Assembly: GCF_902506195.1 (NCBI RefSeq)
Contig: NZ_LR732817.1
Location: 3,439,407 to 3,503,406 of the forward strand
Source: Citricoccus sp. K5
GTDB lineage: Bacteria > Actinomycetota > Actinomycetes > Actinomycetales > Micrococcaceae
DNA length: 64,000 nucleotides
Direction of reading: 5' to 3'
Below the pieces are notes generated by a model, which searched no databases, was not told the DNA's origin, and was given only the letters and a program-made list of their open reading frames with translations. Both the position numbers and the translations under genes were made by a program. How positions within the stretch are numbered: position 1 is the first letter of the stretch; every line of letters starts with the position of its first letter. Shown here one piece after another: positions 52,046-60,684 of this stretch.

Positions 52046-52363
52046 ATGGCTGACCACGACTTCATCATTCCCGCAGACCTGGCACGCGCCGCCCGTGCCC
52101 TGACCCAGGTGTCCTACTCCGTGGTGGCCAAGGCTGCTGGCCTGGAACCCGGCGATCTGCGGGCCTACGAGCGGGGCCACGGCACGCTCAATGCGGACGA
52201 GAGCCACCGGCTGCGCATGGCCCTGGAAGGGTTCGGCGCCCAGTTCATCGCTGAGGACGATCACGCAGGTTACGGCGTCCGCCAGAAGTTCAACAGCGTG
52301 AAGGCCAAGCGCCTGGAGACGTGGGAGGGCGAAGGCGGGCCCGCCTACGAGGACGACATCTGA
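52046..52363 (+). CDS. Small helix-turn-helix (XRE-like) protein
   Basis: The 105-residue product has an XRE-type pattern: DLARAARALTQVSYSVVAKAAGLEPGDLRAYERGHGTLNADESHRLRMAL, read as five helices with recognition helix near GDLRAYERG, followed by FGAQFIAED. The C-terminal tail (GYGVRQKFNS to EDDI) is acidic. It resembles small plasmid- or toxin-antitoxin-type regulators, but no partner is adjacent: the next gene encodes a secreted glycosidase. Target unknown. Confidence 0.7.
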   Translation: MADHDFIIPADLARAARALTQVSYSVVAKAAGLEPGDLRAYERGHGTLNADESHRLRMALEGFGAQFIAEDDHAGYGVRQKFNSVKAKRLETWEGEGGPAYEDDI

Positions 52364-52429
52364 ACACTCGGCGACAGCTCGGCGAATTGACCCCAGTCAC
52401 GGCCCGCGGCCGCTGCTGGGCAGGTCAGC

Positions 52430-54088
52430 ATGGACACCGTGACTACCTCAACTCGCCGCACCGCCACCCGTACCCTGACCATCACCGCGCTCTCCTGCGC
52501 CCTGCTGACCGGCGGCACCGTGGCCGGGCCCGTCGCCGCCACCTCTGAGTCTTCCGCGGTCACCGCCGTCACCGCGGACGTCTCGGCCGCCGAGCGGGAG
52601 CCGACGGCCGGCGTCGGGACCTTCCGATCTGCGGGCACCGAGCAGCGCTTGGCCCGCGGTGTCACCCACGAGTCCTTCACGCTCGGGAATCCTGATGCGA
52701 AATACACCTGGACCGTGCAGGTGACGCTGCCATCTGGCCAGGAGCGTGTGCGGGATTCGCAGGTCTCCAGCCGGAGCGCGGCCCGCCGCGTGGCCGCCGA
52801 ACTACGGGAGGCGGGCCTGGATGCCCGCGCAGAGGCCGTGGTGGCCGACCAGCTGGCCGACTCCGGCGGCTACCTAGGCCACCGTGTCCGAGTGGGGGCA
52901 TTCCCCACCGAGGCTGAGGCTGAGGCGGCCCGATCCGAACTGACGGCCCTCGGGTATTCCGGCGGTACCTGGTACGAGGGCTGGGACGGCGATCAGCCGT
53001 CAAGCGGCCACCGCAGCGGTCCCGTCAACGTGGACGTCGTGACCGTCGACCCGCGCCGCTTCCAGGGGGAGGTGACCGGCACCTTCGGCGAGGACATCGA
53101 GCGGACCGAAACTACCTCGGAGTTGGCCGACGGTGCCCTGGCCGACGTCAATGCCGGGTTCTTCGTCTACGGGGAGCAGCACGGCGCCCCCGGAGACCCC
53201 GCCGGCGCAGCGGCGTACAACGGGGAGATTCTCAGTGAGGCCGTGGGGGACCGTCCCAACCTGGTGATCGATCACCGCAGCGGCCGCGCCTCCATCCAGC
53301 GCCTCACCTGGGAGGGCCGCGTCTCCTCAGGCCGAGAGGGGCTGGACCTGGACGGCATCAATCGCGTGCCCGGCAAGATCCGCAACTGCGGCGGCACCGA
53401 TGACCTGCCCACGGAGGCCCCGAAACATGATGTCACCTGCACTGATGCCGATGAGATCGTCGTGTTCACCGAGGAGTACGGGACGACCACGCCGGAAGGG
53501 GACGGTATGGAGGTCGTCGTCGATCACCGCGGCCGGGTCCAGGAGGTCAACCAGGAGCGGGGCACCGAACTGACTGACGGGCAGTACTCCATCCAGGCCA
53601 TCGGCGAGGACACCGCGGATCTGGACGAGTTTGCCACCGAGGCTCGGCGGATCAAGCTCACCAACGAATACCTCGACGAGCGCGGCGAGAAACTGCGTAT
53701 GACCCCGCACACCCAGGTGCTCAACGGGGGCCCGAACCTACTGACGGACGGTGAGCGGAACATCACGGCAGCCCGTGACGGCATGGTCCATGCCGACAAC
53801 CCGGGCCAGTTCTACGGCTGGACGCACCAGCGCAATCCGCGCACCATCGCCGGGGTCGACGGCCGGGGCCAGCTCGTGCTCATCACTGCCGACGGCCGGC
53901 AGGCCGACTCCGTGGGATTGAGCATCTCCGAGGCGGCGGACCTCTCCGAGCGGCTGGGGCTGGTGGACGCCATCAATCTCGACGGCGGCGGGTCCACCGC
54001 CATGGTCGTGGACGGCGAGCTGGAGAACTCGCCTTCTGGCGGTGCGGAGCGTGCCGTGGGCGATGCCATCGTGATCCGGAAGCGGTGA
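52430..54088 (+). CDS. Secreted SPOR-domain / phosphodiester glycosidase family protein
   Basis: The 552-residue product has a signal peptide (about 1-37), a SPOR-like segment (about 100-180: SSRSAARRVAAELREAGLDA, HRVRVGAFPTEAEAEAARSELTALGY) and a C-terminal phosphodiester glycosidase (NAGPA) domain (about 190-550) with DVNAGFFVYG, VLNGGPNLL, NPRTIAGVDGRGQLVLITADG and AINLDGGGSTAMVV. This domain removes sugar from phosphodiester linkages or acts on exopolysaccharide. SPOR domains bind denuded peptidoglycan, so the enzyme is probably held at the cell wall. Confidence 0.86.
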   Translation: MDTVTTSTRRTATRTLTITALSCALLTGGTVAGPVAATSESSAVTAVTADVSAAEREPTAGVGTFRSAGTEQRLARGVTHESFTLGNPDAKYTWTVQVTLPSGQERVRDSQVSSRSAARRVAAELREAGLDARAEAVVADQLADSGGYLGHRVRVGAFPTEAEAEAARSELTALGYSGGTWYEGWDGDQPSSGHRSGPVNVDVVTVDPRRFQGEVTGTFGEDIERTETTSELADGALADVNAGFFVYGEQHGAPGDPAGAAAYNGEILSEAVGDRPNLVIDHRSGRASIQRLTWEGRVSSGREGLDLDGINRVPGKIRNCGGTDDLPTEAPKHDVTCTDADEIVVFTEEYGTTTPEGDGMEVVVDHRGRVQEVNQERGTELTDGQYSIQAIGEDTADLDEFATEARRIKLTNEYLDERGEKLRMTPHTQVLNGGPNLLTDGERNITAARDGMVHADNPGQFYGWTHQRNPRTIAGVDGRGQLVLITADGRQADSVGLSISEAADLSERLGLVDAINLDGGGSTAMVVDGELENSPSGGAERAVGDAIVIRKR

Positions 54089-54127
54089 CCTGGAGACCTG
54101 CTGGGAAGGAGTCTTCCGGCCTAGCGT

Positions 54128-55006
54128 CTATCCCCGGCGGTAGGTCTGGATGACCTGCGAGTCATCTTTTCGGTCCCAACCGGACTTCTGAGCGGCCCGG
54201 TACTTCGCCTGTGCTGCCGTGATCATCGGTGCATCGAATCCCAGATCGTCAGCGATCTCCTTCACCAAGGTCGAGTCCTTGACGAAGATGCCGATCGTGC
54301 TGGTCACCTCTGCCTCGAGGCCCTGGAGCATGCGCGGGCCACGTTCGGAGAGCATCCACGATGCGCCTGCGCCGCCGGCCACGGCGGAGAAGACCTTCTC
54401 CGGGTCCAACCCCAGCTCCTCTGCCAGGGCCAGGGCCTCGGCTGCCGCGACGATGTGCACGGAACAGAGCAGTTGGTTGACCGCCTTGTAGGACTGCCCC
54501 TGGCCGATCTCTGCACCGCAGTCGATCACTGTTCCCAGGGCGTCGAGAACCGGCCGGATCTCCTCGACCACTGATCGTGGGCCGGAGGCGAACAAGCGCA
54601 GGTCCCCGGTGATGGCCCGAGCGACGCCGCCGGTGACGGGGACATCCACCACGCGCACGGACGGCGGCGCCTCGTCCGCCACGTCCTGCACGGCGCGGGG
54701 CCCCACGGTGCTCATCACCAGCAGGACCGCACCATCTCGCATGCGCCCGAGGACGCCGTCGTCGCCCAACGCCGCTGTCCGCAGTTGATCGGGCGTGGCA
54801 ACCATGCACACCACGACGTCGGCCTCGGCCGCAGAGTCCGGCGCCGGTTCCACGCTCAGACCCTGGACGGCCGCCTCCTCACGTCGGGCGGCGGACGGAT
54901 CGACTCCGGTGACCTCGAACCCCGCGGCGAGAAGTTGCCGGGCCATGGGCAATCCGATGGCGCCAATGCCGATGAACGTGATGCGGAGCGGGGAAGCGGA
55001 GGGCAT
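54128..55006 (-). CDS. NAD(P)-dependent dehydrogenase, 3-hydroxyisobutyrate/L-threonate type
   Basis: The 292-residue product starts at ATG 55006, which has AGGAG 5 bases upstream. Motifs are RITFIGIGAIGLPMARQLLAAGF (Rossmann), VVDVPVTGGVARA (substrate binding, about 120-131) and GQGQSYKAVNQLL with catalytic Lys174. The family oxidises beta-hydroxyacids including 3-hydroxyisobutyrate, tartronate semialdehyde, 6-phosphogluconate-like acids and L-threonate. It is 44 bases downstream of the GntP permease gene on the same strand, a pairing known from threonate/erythronate operons. A sugar-acid substrate is likely. Confidence 0.86.
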   Translation of the reverse strand: MPSASPLRITFIGIGAIGLPMARQLLAAGFEVTGVDPSAARREEAAVQGLSVEPAPDSAAEADVVVCMVATPDQLRTAALGDDGVLGRMRDGAVLLVMSTVGPRAVQDVADEAPPSVRVVDVPVTGGVARAITGDLRLFASGPRSVVEEIRPVLDALGTVIDCGAEIGQGQSYKAVNQLLCSVHIVAAAEALALAEELGLDPEKVFSAVAGGAGASWMLSERGPRMLQGLEAEVTSTIGIFVKDSTLVKEIADDLGFDAPMITAAQAKYRAAQKSGWDRKDDSQVIQTYRRG

Positions 55007-55050
55007 GGGGACTCCTGGGGAATGGTGTGGATTGGGGGGCGGAGGAGCGA

Positions 55051-56463
55051 TCAGAGGAAGAGCTCGAGCAGCAGGCAGACGGCCAGGCCGATGACAGCGA
55101 AGATGGACTGCGCCAGGGTGTAGATCTTGAAGGTTCCCTTGGTGGTGAAACCGAGCATCTGCTTGAAGATCCAGAACGTGTTGTCGGTGACGTGTGCGCC
55201 GAAGGCCGCGCCGGTTCCGGCGGCCAACAGGATCAAGATGGCCGGTGCATCGATGGATCCCATGATGGGCGCGAGCAGGGCTGCCGCGGTGATGGCAGCT
55301 ACTGATGCCGATCCCTGAGCCATCCGCAGGATGGCGGCCACGGTCCACGTCAACAGGACCGGAATCGCCGCATTGGCCTGGAACAGGGTCGCCAGCATGT
55401 CGCCGATGCCTACCTCCGTGATCACCTGTCCGAGAGATCCGGCCACGCCCGTGAAGAGCAGGATCGAGCCAGAGGTCTGGGCTCCCTTGGTGATCAGCTC
55501 GTCGATGCCGTCACGCTTGACGGTGGGGATTGCCAGGATGATGCCGATGAGCAATCCCACGAGCAGGGCGACCACGGGACTTCCGAGGAATCCGAGGAGG
55601 GGGATGTCCTGACCGAGGATGCCAGTGACGGTATCCAGGACGATGAGCAGGATGGGCACGATGACCGGAAGCATGGCGATGAGCAGGGGAATCTGCCGTG
55701 TCCGGGTCTCCACGGCTACGGAGCCGGCCTGAATGTCCGTGGCTTCGGCGACGTCGCCCGCGTCATGGCTCATGAGGCGGGTGCGCTCCTCTTCGAGGGA
55801 CTCGCCGAAGATGGAGTCGTCGAAATGGGGATCCAGATCCGTGGCCGGATTGAAGATCTTCCGCATCAGCAGGTCGTGAAGGAAGATGCTGGAAATGATG
55901 AAGAAGATCCCCAGGGGAATGCCCCAGATCAGCATGGTGCCGAAGTCCACGCCCAGAGGGCCGGCAACGGCGACCGCGGCGACGCCGGGGACCACGATCA
56001 GCAGGCCGACCTCGAGCCCGATGGCCAAGGATCCGGCCAGGGTCGCGAGACTCTTGCCGGTCCGCTTGGCGATCGTGCCGGCCATGGGCGCCAGGATCAC
56101 CAGGGCCACATCGAAGTAGATCGACGGGAAGACGATGCCCGACGTCAAACCCAACACATAGGGCGACTTCTTGGGACCGACGAGTTTGAGCAGACCGTCC
56201 ACCACTCGTTGCATCGTGCCGGTGGCAGACAACGTGGTGCCGATCATGACGCCGAAGCCGATGATCAGTCCCACTTCAGCCATGAGATTGCCGAAGCCGA
56301 CATTGACGGCCTCGACGGATTCAGTGAAACCGAGGCCGGCCGCGACACCGAGGTACAGCGCCCCAGCCACGATCGACACGACAGGGTTGATCTTCGCCCA
56401 GACGATCATCAGAACGATGCCGATGACAGCGATGGCGAGATGGACGAGGACGGCAATGTCCAT
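55051..56463 (-). CDS. GntP-family sugar-acid:H+ symporter
   Basis: The 470-residue product starts at ATG 56463, with GGAGA 6 bases upstream. It has about twelve membrane helices and the GntP signatures GFGNLMAEVGLIIGFGVMIGTTLSATG, GLTSGIVFPSIYFDVALVILAP, LRMAQGSASVAAITAAALLAP and FGAHVTDNTFWIFKQM. A hydrophilic central loop (about 205-245) separates the halves. It imports gluconate-like acids. A perfect 20-bp palindrome 57 bases upstream is its likely operator. Confidence 0.9.
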   Translation of the reverse strand: MDIAVLVHLAIAVIGIVLMIVWAKINPVVSIVAGALYLGVAAGLGFTESVEAVNVGFGNLMAEVGLIIGFGVMIGTTLSATGTMQRVVDGLLKLVGPKKSPYVLGLTSGIVFPSIYFDVALVILAPMAGTIAKRTGKSLATLAGSLAIGLEVGLLIVVPGVAAVAVAGPLGVDFGTMLIWGIPLGIFFIISSIFLHDLLMRKIFNPATDLDPHFDDSIFGESLEEERTRLMSHDAGDVAEATDIQAGSVAVETRTRQIPLLIAMLPVIVPILLIVLDTVTGILGQDIPLLGFLGSPVVALLVGLLIGIILAIPTVKRDGIDELITKGAQTSGSILLFTGVAGSLGQVITEVGIGDMLATLFQANAAIPVLLTWTVAAILRMAQGSASVAAITAAALLAPIMGSIDAPAILILLAAGTGAAFGAHVTDNTFWIFKQMLGFTTKGTFKIYTLAQSIFAVIGLAVCLLLELFL

Positions 56464-56519
56464 GTCTTCTCCGTAACGGTAACGCCGGTGAGGGCCGGCA
56501 AGCGGACGCTGGTCGAGTG

Positions 56520-56539
56520 GTTGACGGTTAACCGTCAAC
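56520..56539. promoter_or_regulatory. Operator 1, perfect 20-bp palindrome GTTGACGGTTAACCGTCAAC
   Basis: All 20 bases are self-complementary. The site lies 57 bases upstream of the gntP start. Related copies occur at 57487, 57572 and 60625, all at promoters of this island, so it is most simply the binding site of the FadR-type GntR protein encoded at 56728. Confidence 0.8.
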
Positions 56540-56727
56540 GGAACTAGTCGTGAAGTGTGTCACAGCGAATACCGGGTGCGCAAGGGCGCGGCGGAAGAAG
56601 GACGGAGCGTCGGGATGCGCGGCACAAGACGGCCTGCGGAGGTGCGCGTGGGGGATGGCGCAACGGGTGGGGAGGCCGGAGCGGGGAGGGGAGAGGCCAG
56701 GCGGCCGGCGTCATCGCCCCGGGTGGA

Positions 56728-57387
56728 TCAGGAGACGAGGTTGGCGGCAGCCTCGTCCATGTGGGCAAGGATGTGGTCCGCCGCCGCCGCTGCATCCCCG
56801 GCGGCGATGACATCCGCAATGGCGGCGTGCCGGTCGACCCGCATGTTCCCTACGGCGCGATCCGTGCCGGCCCACATGAAGGACATGCGTATCGACCCCT
56901 CCAAGGCTGTCCACGAGTGCAGCAGCACGGCGTTGTCGGTGAGCTGGCACAGGATGCGGTGGAAGTTCAGGTCGGCCTCGATGCGCTCCTCGAGTGTGGA
57001 GCCCACTGCACTCTCCATTGCCTGGACGGCGGCACGGAGGGCGTCGACGGCCGCCTCTCGATGGCTGGCCTGGCTCAGGATCCTGACCGCCAGGGATTCC
57101 AGGGCGGCTCGGACGGCGAAGATGTCCAGGATCTCCTTGGTGTCCAGGCTTCGGACGGACAGTCGGCCGCGCTCGCCGGCGGTGATCAGCCCTTCCTGCT
57201 GCAGTTGTCGCATGGCCTCCCTCAGGGTGCCGCGGCTGATCTGCAGCTGTTCGGAGATGTCCTTCTCGACCAAGTGGGTCCCCGGCTGCAGTTGCCCGGT
57301 GGTGATGGCCTTGCGCAGTGCGGACAAAGCCTGCTGTCGCAGGTTCGTCTTGGCCAGGCCGGTCAGGGCCGCGGTCGGGATGCTCAT
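56728..57387 (-). CDS. GntR-family regulator (FadR subfamily) of island 3
   Basis: The 219-residue product starts at ATG 57387. It has an N-terminal winged helix (about 10-75: PGTHLVEKDISEQLQISRGTLREAMRQLQQEGLI, GRLSVRSL) and an FCD-type helical domain with ADLNFHRILCQLTDNAVL, MRVDRHAAIADVIAAGDAAAA. The gene lies between the gntP unit and the divergent transketolase genes, in the middle of the four palindromes. It very probably represses all units and is relieved by a sugar-acid intermediate. Confidence 0.88.
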   Translation of the reverse strand: MSIPTAALTGLAKTNLRQQALSALRKAITTGQLQPGTHLVEKDISEQLQISRGTLREAMRQLQQEGLITAGERGRLSVRSLDTKEILDIFAVRAALESLAVRILSQASHREAAVDALRAAVQAMESAVGSTLEERIEADLNFHRILCQLTDNAVLLHSWTALEGSIRMSFMWAGTDRAVGNMRVDRHAAIADVIAAGDAAAAADHILAHMDEAAANLVS

Positions 57388-57486
57388 CGGGAGGTCCTTA
57401 GCAGAATCGTGGACACGGGTGCAGGGTGGAACGTCCTGGCCGGCATGGTGCTGGCCAGGCGCGCGACCTGTTGGTCCCCGATCATA

Positions 57487-57506
57487 CGTGGCGGTTAACC
57501 GTCGAC
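57487..57506. promoter_or_regulatory. Operator 2 (variant palindrome) upstream of gntR
   Basis: GGCGGTTAACCGTC is the preserved centre; the right arm AACCGTCGAC differs from operator 1 by one base and the left arm by three. It is 100 bases before the gntR start, suggesting autoregulation. Confidence 0.65.
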
Positions 57507-57571
57507 GCGGTGCCTGCGCGCTGTGTGCCGGAAGCGGCAAGACCCTGTCTTGTGGCGAACGGAGTGACGTG

Positions 57572-57591
57572 ATTCACTGTTAACCGTCAAC
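57572..57591. promoter_or_regulatory. Operator 3 (variant palindrome) upstream of the transketolase genes
   Basis: The right arm AACCGTCAAC is identical to operator 1; the left arm ATTCACTGTT keeps seven of ten bases. It is 85 bases from operator 2 and about 90 bases before the transketolase start. Confidence 0.65.
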
Positions 57592-57682
57592 ATTGAACTT
57601 GGCGTGGCGGCTGCGTGGTCCAGCATCGGCCGCCTCTCCGTCCAGCGTCCGTGTCAGGACCACAGCATTCGAGGTGAAGCTC

Positions 57683-58546
57683 TTGCCATCAACCACAGAA
57701 CCGGAGCCGGTGGAGATTGAACGACTTCAACGGATCAAGGAGGCTGCCTTCCGGATCCGCACCAACGCCCTGATCCAGGGCGAAGTCCAGGGCCAGGGGT
57801 ATATCGGCCAGGCCCTGGACATCGCCGACGTACTCGCCGTGCTCTACGCCGATCAGCTCCACCTGCGTCCAGAAGAGCCGGAGTGGGAGGGGCGGGACCG
57901 CTGCCTGCTGTCCATCGGTCACTATGCGATCGCGCTGTATGCCGCCCTGGCCGAGGCCAAGTTCTTCCCGGTGGAGGAACTGGAGACCTATGCCACGGAC
58001 GATTCCCGCCTGCCGATGTCCGCCATGGCCTCGTATACCCCAGGGGTGGAGATCTCCGGTGGATCTCTCGGTCACGGTCTGGTGATCGCCAACGGCGTGG
58101 CCCTGGGGCTGAAGCGCAAGGACAATCCTGCTTTCGTCTACAACATCCTCTCCGACGGGGAGCTCAACGAGGGTTCAACCTGGGAGGCTGCCGCTGTGGC
58201 TGCCCACCACGAGCTGGACAACCTGATTGCGATCGTCGACTTCAATGACCAGCAGGCTGACGGAAAGAGCCAGTCCATGCTGGGTATGGAGCCCATCGAG
58301 GACAAGTTTCAGGCATTTGGGTGGGAGACCCGCCGCGTGGATGGCAACGACGTCGCGGCCGTCCTTGCCGCCTTGGAAGAACTCCGCGGCTGGGAGGGGA
58401 CCCAGCCCCGGTGCCTGGTGGTCAACACCAAGCTCGGCAAGGGTGTCGACTTCCTGGAGGAGCGGGAGAAGCTGCACTTCATGACGGTCGCCGCAGACGA
58501 ATGGAAGACCGCCCACGAACGACTGAAGGAGTCATCCCAGGCATGA
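57683..58546 (+). CDS. Transketolase N-terminal (thiamine diphosphate) subunit
   Basis: The product is about 287 residues. TTG 57683 is preferred since GAGG lies 8 bases upstream; GTG 57674 is possible. It carries the ThDP domain only: GQGYIGQALDIADVLAVLYAD, LSIGHYAIALYAALAE, ISGGSLGHGLVIANGVALG, and the ThDP/metal motif LSDGELNEGSTWEA followed by NLIAIVDFNDQQADG. Split transketolases like this pair with a second subunit, here the next gene, whose start overlaps its stop (ATGA). Split enzymes serve specialised sugar pathways such as apulose catabolism. Confidence 0.87.
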   Translation: MPSTTEPEPVEIERLQRIKEAAFRIRTNALIQGEVQGQGYIGQALDIADVLAVLYADQLHLRPEEPEWEGRDRCLLSIGHYAIALYAALAEAKFFPVEELETYATDDSRLPMSAMASYTPGVEISGGSLGHGLVIANGVALGLKRKDNPAFVYNILSDGELNEGSTWEAAAVAAHHELDNLIAIVDFNDQQADGKSQSMLGMEPIEDKFQAFGWETRRVDGNDVAAVLAALEELRGWEGTQPRCLVVNTKLGKGVDFLEEREKLHFMTVAADEWKTAHERLKESSQA

Positions 58547-59580
58547 ATACCCTCTCGAATTCTCCCGCGGCGGCCCCGAAGAAGCGGCTGACGTCCGATG
58601 CCATGAGCGCTTCCCTCGCCAAGGAGGGGCAGCGGGTCACCGCCGCCCCTCTCGGCCACGCCCTGGTGGCCTTGGCTGAGCAGGATGAGCGGATCCTGGG
58701 CCTGTCGGCCGATCTGGCCAAGTACACCGACCTGCATATCCTGCGTGATGCCATGCCTGATCGCTTCTATCAGATCGGCATGGCTGAGCAGGCCCTCTTG
58801 GGGGCGGCGGCAGGCCTGGCCATGGAGGGGTTCGTCCCATTCGCCTCGACCTACTCGGTGTTCGCGACCCGGCGAGCCTATGACTTCCTCTGCCTGGACA
58901 TCGCCGAGGCCAACCTCAACGTGAACATGGTGTGTGCCCTGCCCGGTCTGACCACCGGCTACGGCCCATCCCATCAGGCCACGGAAGACGTGGCGATGCT
59001 GCGCGGAATGCCGAACCTGACCATCGTGGATCCCTGTGATGCGGTGGACATCGAACAGGCGGTGCCGCAGTTGGCCGCCCATGACGGTCCCACATACACG
59101 CGCATCCTGCGCGGCAAGGTGCCCCGGGTGTTGGACGAATACGACTACACCTTCGAACTGGGCAAGGCCAAGATGATCCGCGGCGGTTCCGAGGTGCTGC
59201 TGATCTCCACCGGCCTGATGACGGAGCGTGCCCTGGAGGCGGCCCGCGAGCTGGAAGCAGACAACGTCGATGTGGCCGTGTTGCACGTGCCGACTCTGAA
59301 GCCGCTGGACGAGGCCACCATCCTGCGGGAGCTGGCCCAGGACCGCCTCGTGCTGACCTGTGAGAACCACACCATCATCGGAGGGCTATTCGACGCGGTT
59401 GCCCACGCGGCTGTTCGCGAGGGGATCTTCCGTCAGATCACCCCGATCGGTCTGCCCGACGAGTTCCTCGACGCCGGAGCCCTGCCCACGCTGAACGACC
59501 GGTATGGCGTGTCGACGGCCAAGATCTCCGAGAGGATCAAATCCCTGCTGAGTCCACGGCACACCCAACGCGTGGACTGA
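58543..59580 (+). CDS. Transketolase C-terminal (pyrimidine-binding and C-domain) subunit
   Basis: The product is 345 residues from ATG 58543. Motifs: ERILGLSADLAKYT, FYQIGMAEQALLGAAAGLAMEG with the catalytic Glu that activates ThDP, PGLTTGYGPSHQATEDVAMLRGMPNL (phosphate/substrate loop) and the C-terminal TCENHTIIGGLFDAVA. It completes the enzyme with the preceding subunit. Two convergent terminators follow. No sugar kinase is nearby, so the substrate may be phosphorylated elsewhere or used as a free keto-sugar or keto-acid. Confidence 0.87.
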   Translation: MNTLSNSPAAAPKKRLTSDAMSASLAKEGQRVTAAPLGHALVALAEQDERILGLSADLAKYTDLHILRDAMPDRFYQIGMAEQALLGAAAGLAMEGFVPFASTYSVFATRRAYDFLCLDIAEANLNVNMVCALPGLTTGYGPSHQATEDVAMLRGMPNLTIVDPCDAVDIEQAVPQLAAHDGPTYTRILRGKVPRVLDEYDYTFELGKAKMIRGGSEVLLISTGLMTERALEAARELEADNVDVAVLHVPTLKPLDEATILRELAQDRLVLTCENHTIIGGLFDAVAHAAVREGIFRQITPIGLPDEFLDAGALPTLNDRYGVSTAKISERIKSLLSPRHTQRVD

Positions 59581-59600
59581 CGCGTCAAAGGAACGCGAGA

Positions 59601-59632
59601 GGGGCTGGACGGAGGAGTCTCCGTCCAGCCCC
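59601..59632 (+). terminator. Terminator of the transketolase operon
   Basis: GGGGCTGGACGGAG (59601-59614) pairs perfectly with CTCCGTCCAGCCCC (59619-59632) across a four-base loop, 21 bases after the stop. Confidence 0.88.
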
Positions 59633-59680
59633 TCGTCTCGTTCTCACGCACTTGACACCCGCTTCGATCCGTACAGCACT

Positions 59681-59722
59681 ACGGCGCCCGAACGCTGGGA
59701 TTCCCCAGTGTTCGGGCGCCGT
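59681..59722 (-). terminator. Terminator of the SDR gene
   Basis: A 19-bp stem (ACGGCGCCCGAACGCTGGG, 59681-59699, with 59704-59722) has one G-U pair and a four-base loop. It lies 18 bases beyond the SDR stop on the minus strand, back to back with the transketolase terminator. Confidence 0.88.
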
Positions 59723-59739
59723 TGTGCCACTGACACACG

Positions 59740-60513
59740 TCAGTGCATGTGGCTGCCACCGTTGACGTCCAGGGTGACGCCGGTCAGGTAGGCGGACTCC
59801 TCCGAGGCCAGGAACGTGATGGCTGCAGCGACCTCCTCGGTCGTCGACGTGCGGCCCACGGGGATGTCCCGGGCGATGGCCGCTTCCTGCTCCGGAGTGC
59901 TGCCGACGCGGATGTTGGTGTCCACTGCACCCGGGGTCACGGCGTTGACGGTGACTCCAGTCGTGCCCAGCTCCCGGGCCAGCGCCTTGGTGAAGCCGAG
60001 GATCGCAGCCTTGGCCGCGGAGTAGGGGACCTTGCCGAAGACGCCGCCGCCACGTTGGGCTGAGACGGAGGACATGTTCACGATCCGGCCCCAGCCGTTC
60101 TCGATCATCGCTGGGAGGAAGGCCTTGGAGACGAGGTAGGTGCCGGTGGCGTTGACGTCCATGACCTGGTGCCACAGTTCCACGGTGGTCTCCAGGAAGG
60201 GAACCGGGGAGGTGATGCCGGCGATGTTGACCACCGCGCCAACCGGGGGCAGGCTGCCGGCGGCCACGGCTGATGCCACGGCATCGTGCGCCCTGCCCAC
60301 GGCGGATTCGTCGGCCACGTTGATCTCATGCCCGAAGGCGGGCGCCCCATACTTGTCGGCGATGTTCTGGGCGACTTTCGCGGACTTCTCGCCATCGAGG
60401 TCCAGGATCACGACTCCCCACCCCTCGCGGGCAAAGCGTTCGGCGGTGGCCACTCCGATGCCCTTCTCCGAGGTGGCGCCGGTGATGACAGCGGTGCGTT
60501 GGATACTCGACAT
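59740..60513 (-). CDS. Short-chain dehydrogenase/reductase of island 3
   Basis: The 257-residue product starts at ATG 60513 with AGGAG 5 bases upstream. Classical SDR motifs are present: VITGATSEKGIGVATAERF (cofactor TGxxxxxGIG), DLDG (Asp, NAD preference), VNIAGI, VNATGTYLVSK, SSVSA, PYSAAKAAILGF (catalytic Tyr-Lys), and NAVTPGAVDT. The Asp after beta-2 points to NAD. It probably oxidises a polyol or sugar-acid hydroxyl before or after the transketolase step. Operator 4 lies 112 bases upstream. Confidence 0.9.
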   Translation of the reverse strand: MSSIQRTAVITGATSEKGIGVATAERFAREGWGVVILDLDGEKSAKVAQNIADKYGAPAFGHEINVADESAVGRAHDAVASAVAAGSLPPVGAVVNIAGITSPVPFLETTVELWHQVMDVNATGTYLVSKAFLPAMIENGWGRIVNMSSVSAQRGGGVFGKVPYSAAKAAILGFTKALARELGTTGVTVNAVTPGAVDTNIRVGSTPEQEAAIARDIPVGRTSTTEEVAAAITFLASEESAYLTGVTLDVNGGSHMH

Positions 60514-60624
60514 GATGCTCCTCAAATGGTCAGTTGCCAGGAGGCGGCTGATGCTCCATGGCGGGCAATGGCGGCGCCCAAGGGGGCGCTGCTGAAACGT
60601 TGTGCGACACATCACGTTACGGCA

Positions 60625-60644
60625 GTTGACTGTTAACCGTCAAC
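60625..60644. promoter_or_regulatory. Operator 4 (near-perfect palindrome) upstream of the SDR gene
   Basis: GTTGACTGTTAACCGTCAAC differs from operator 1 at a single base. It lies between the SDR gene and the divergent alpha/beta hydrolase gene (start 60685), so it may control one or both. Confidence 0.78.
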
Positions 60645-60684
60645 GTAAACGCGGAAGGCGGACACGGTGCATCCCTGAGAAGAT

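Noticed and set aside
52046-52363. The small HTH protein as an antitoxin of a toxin-antitoxin pair
   Set aside because: No small toxin-like gene is adjacent on either side; the neighbours are an OBAP protein and a secreted glycosidase.
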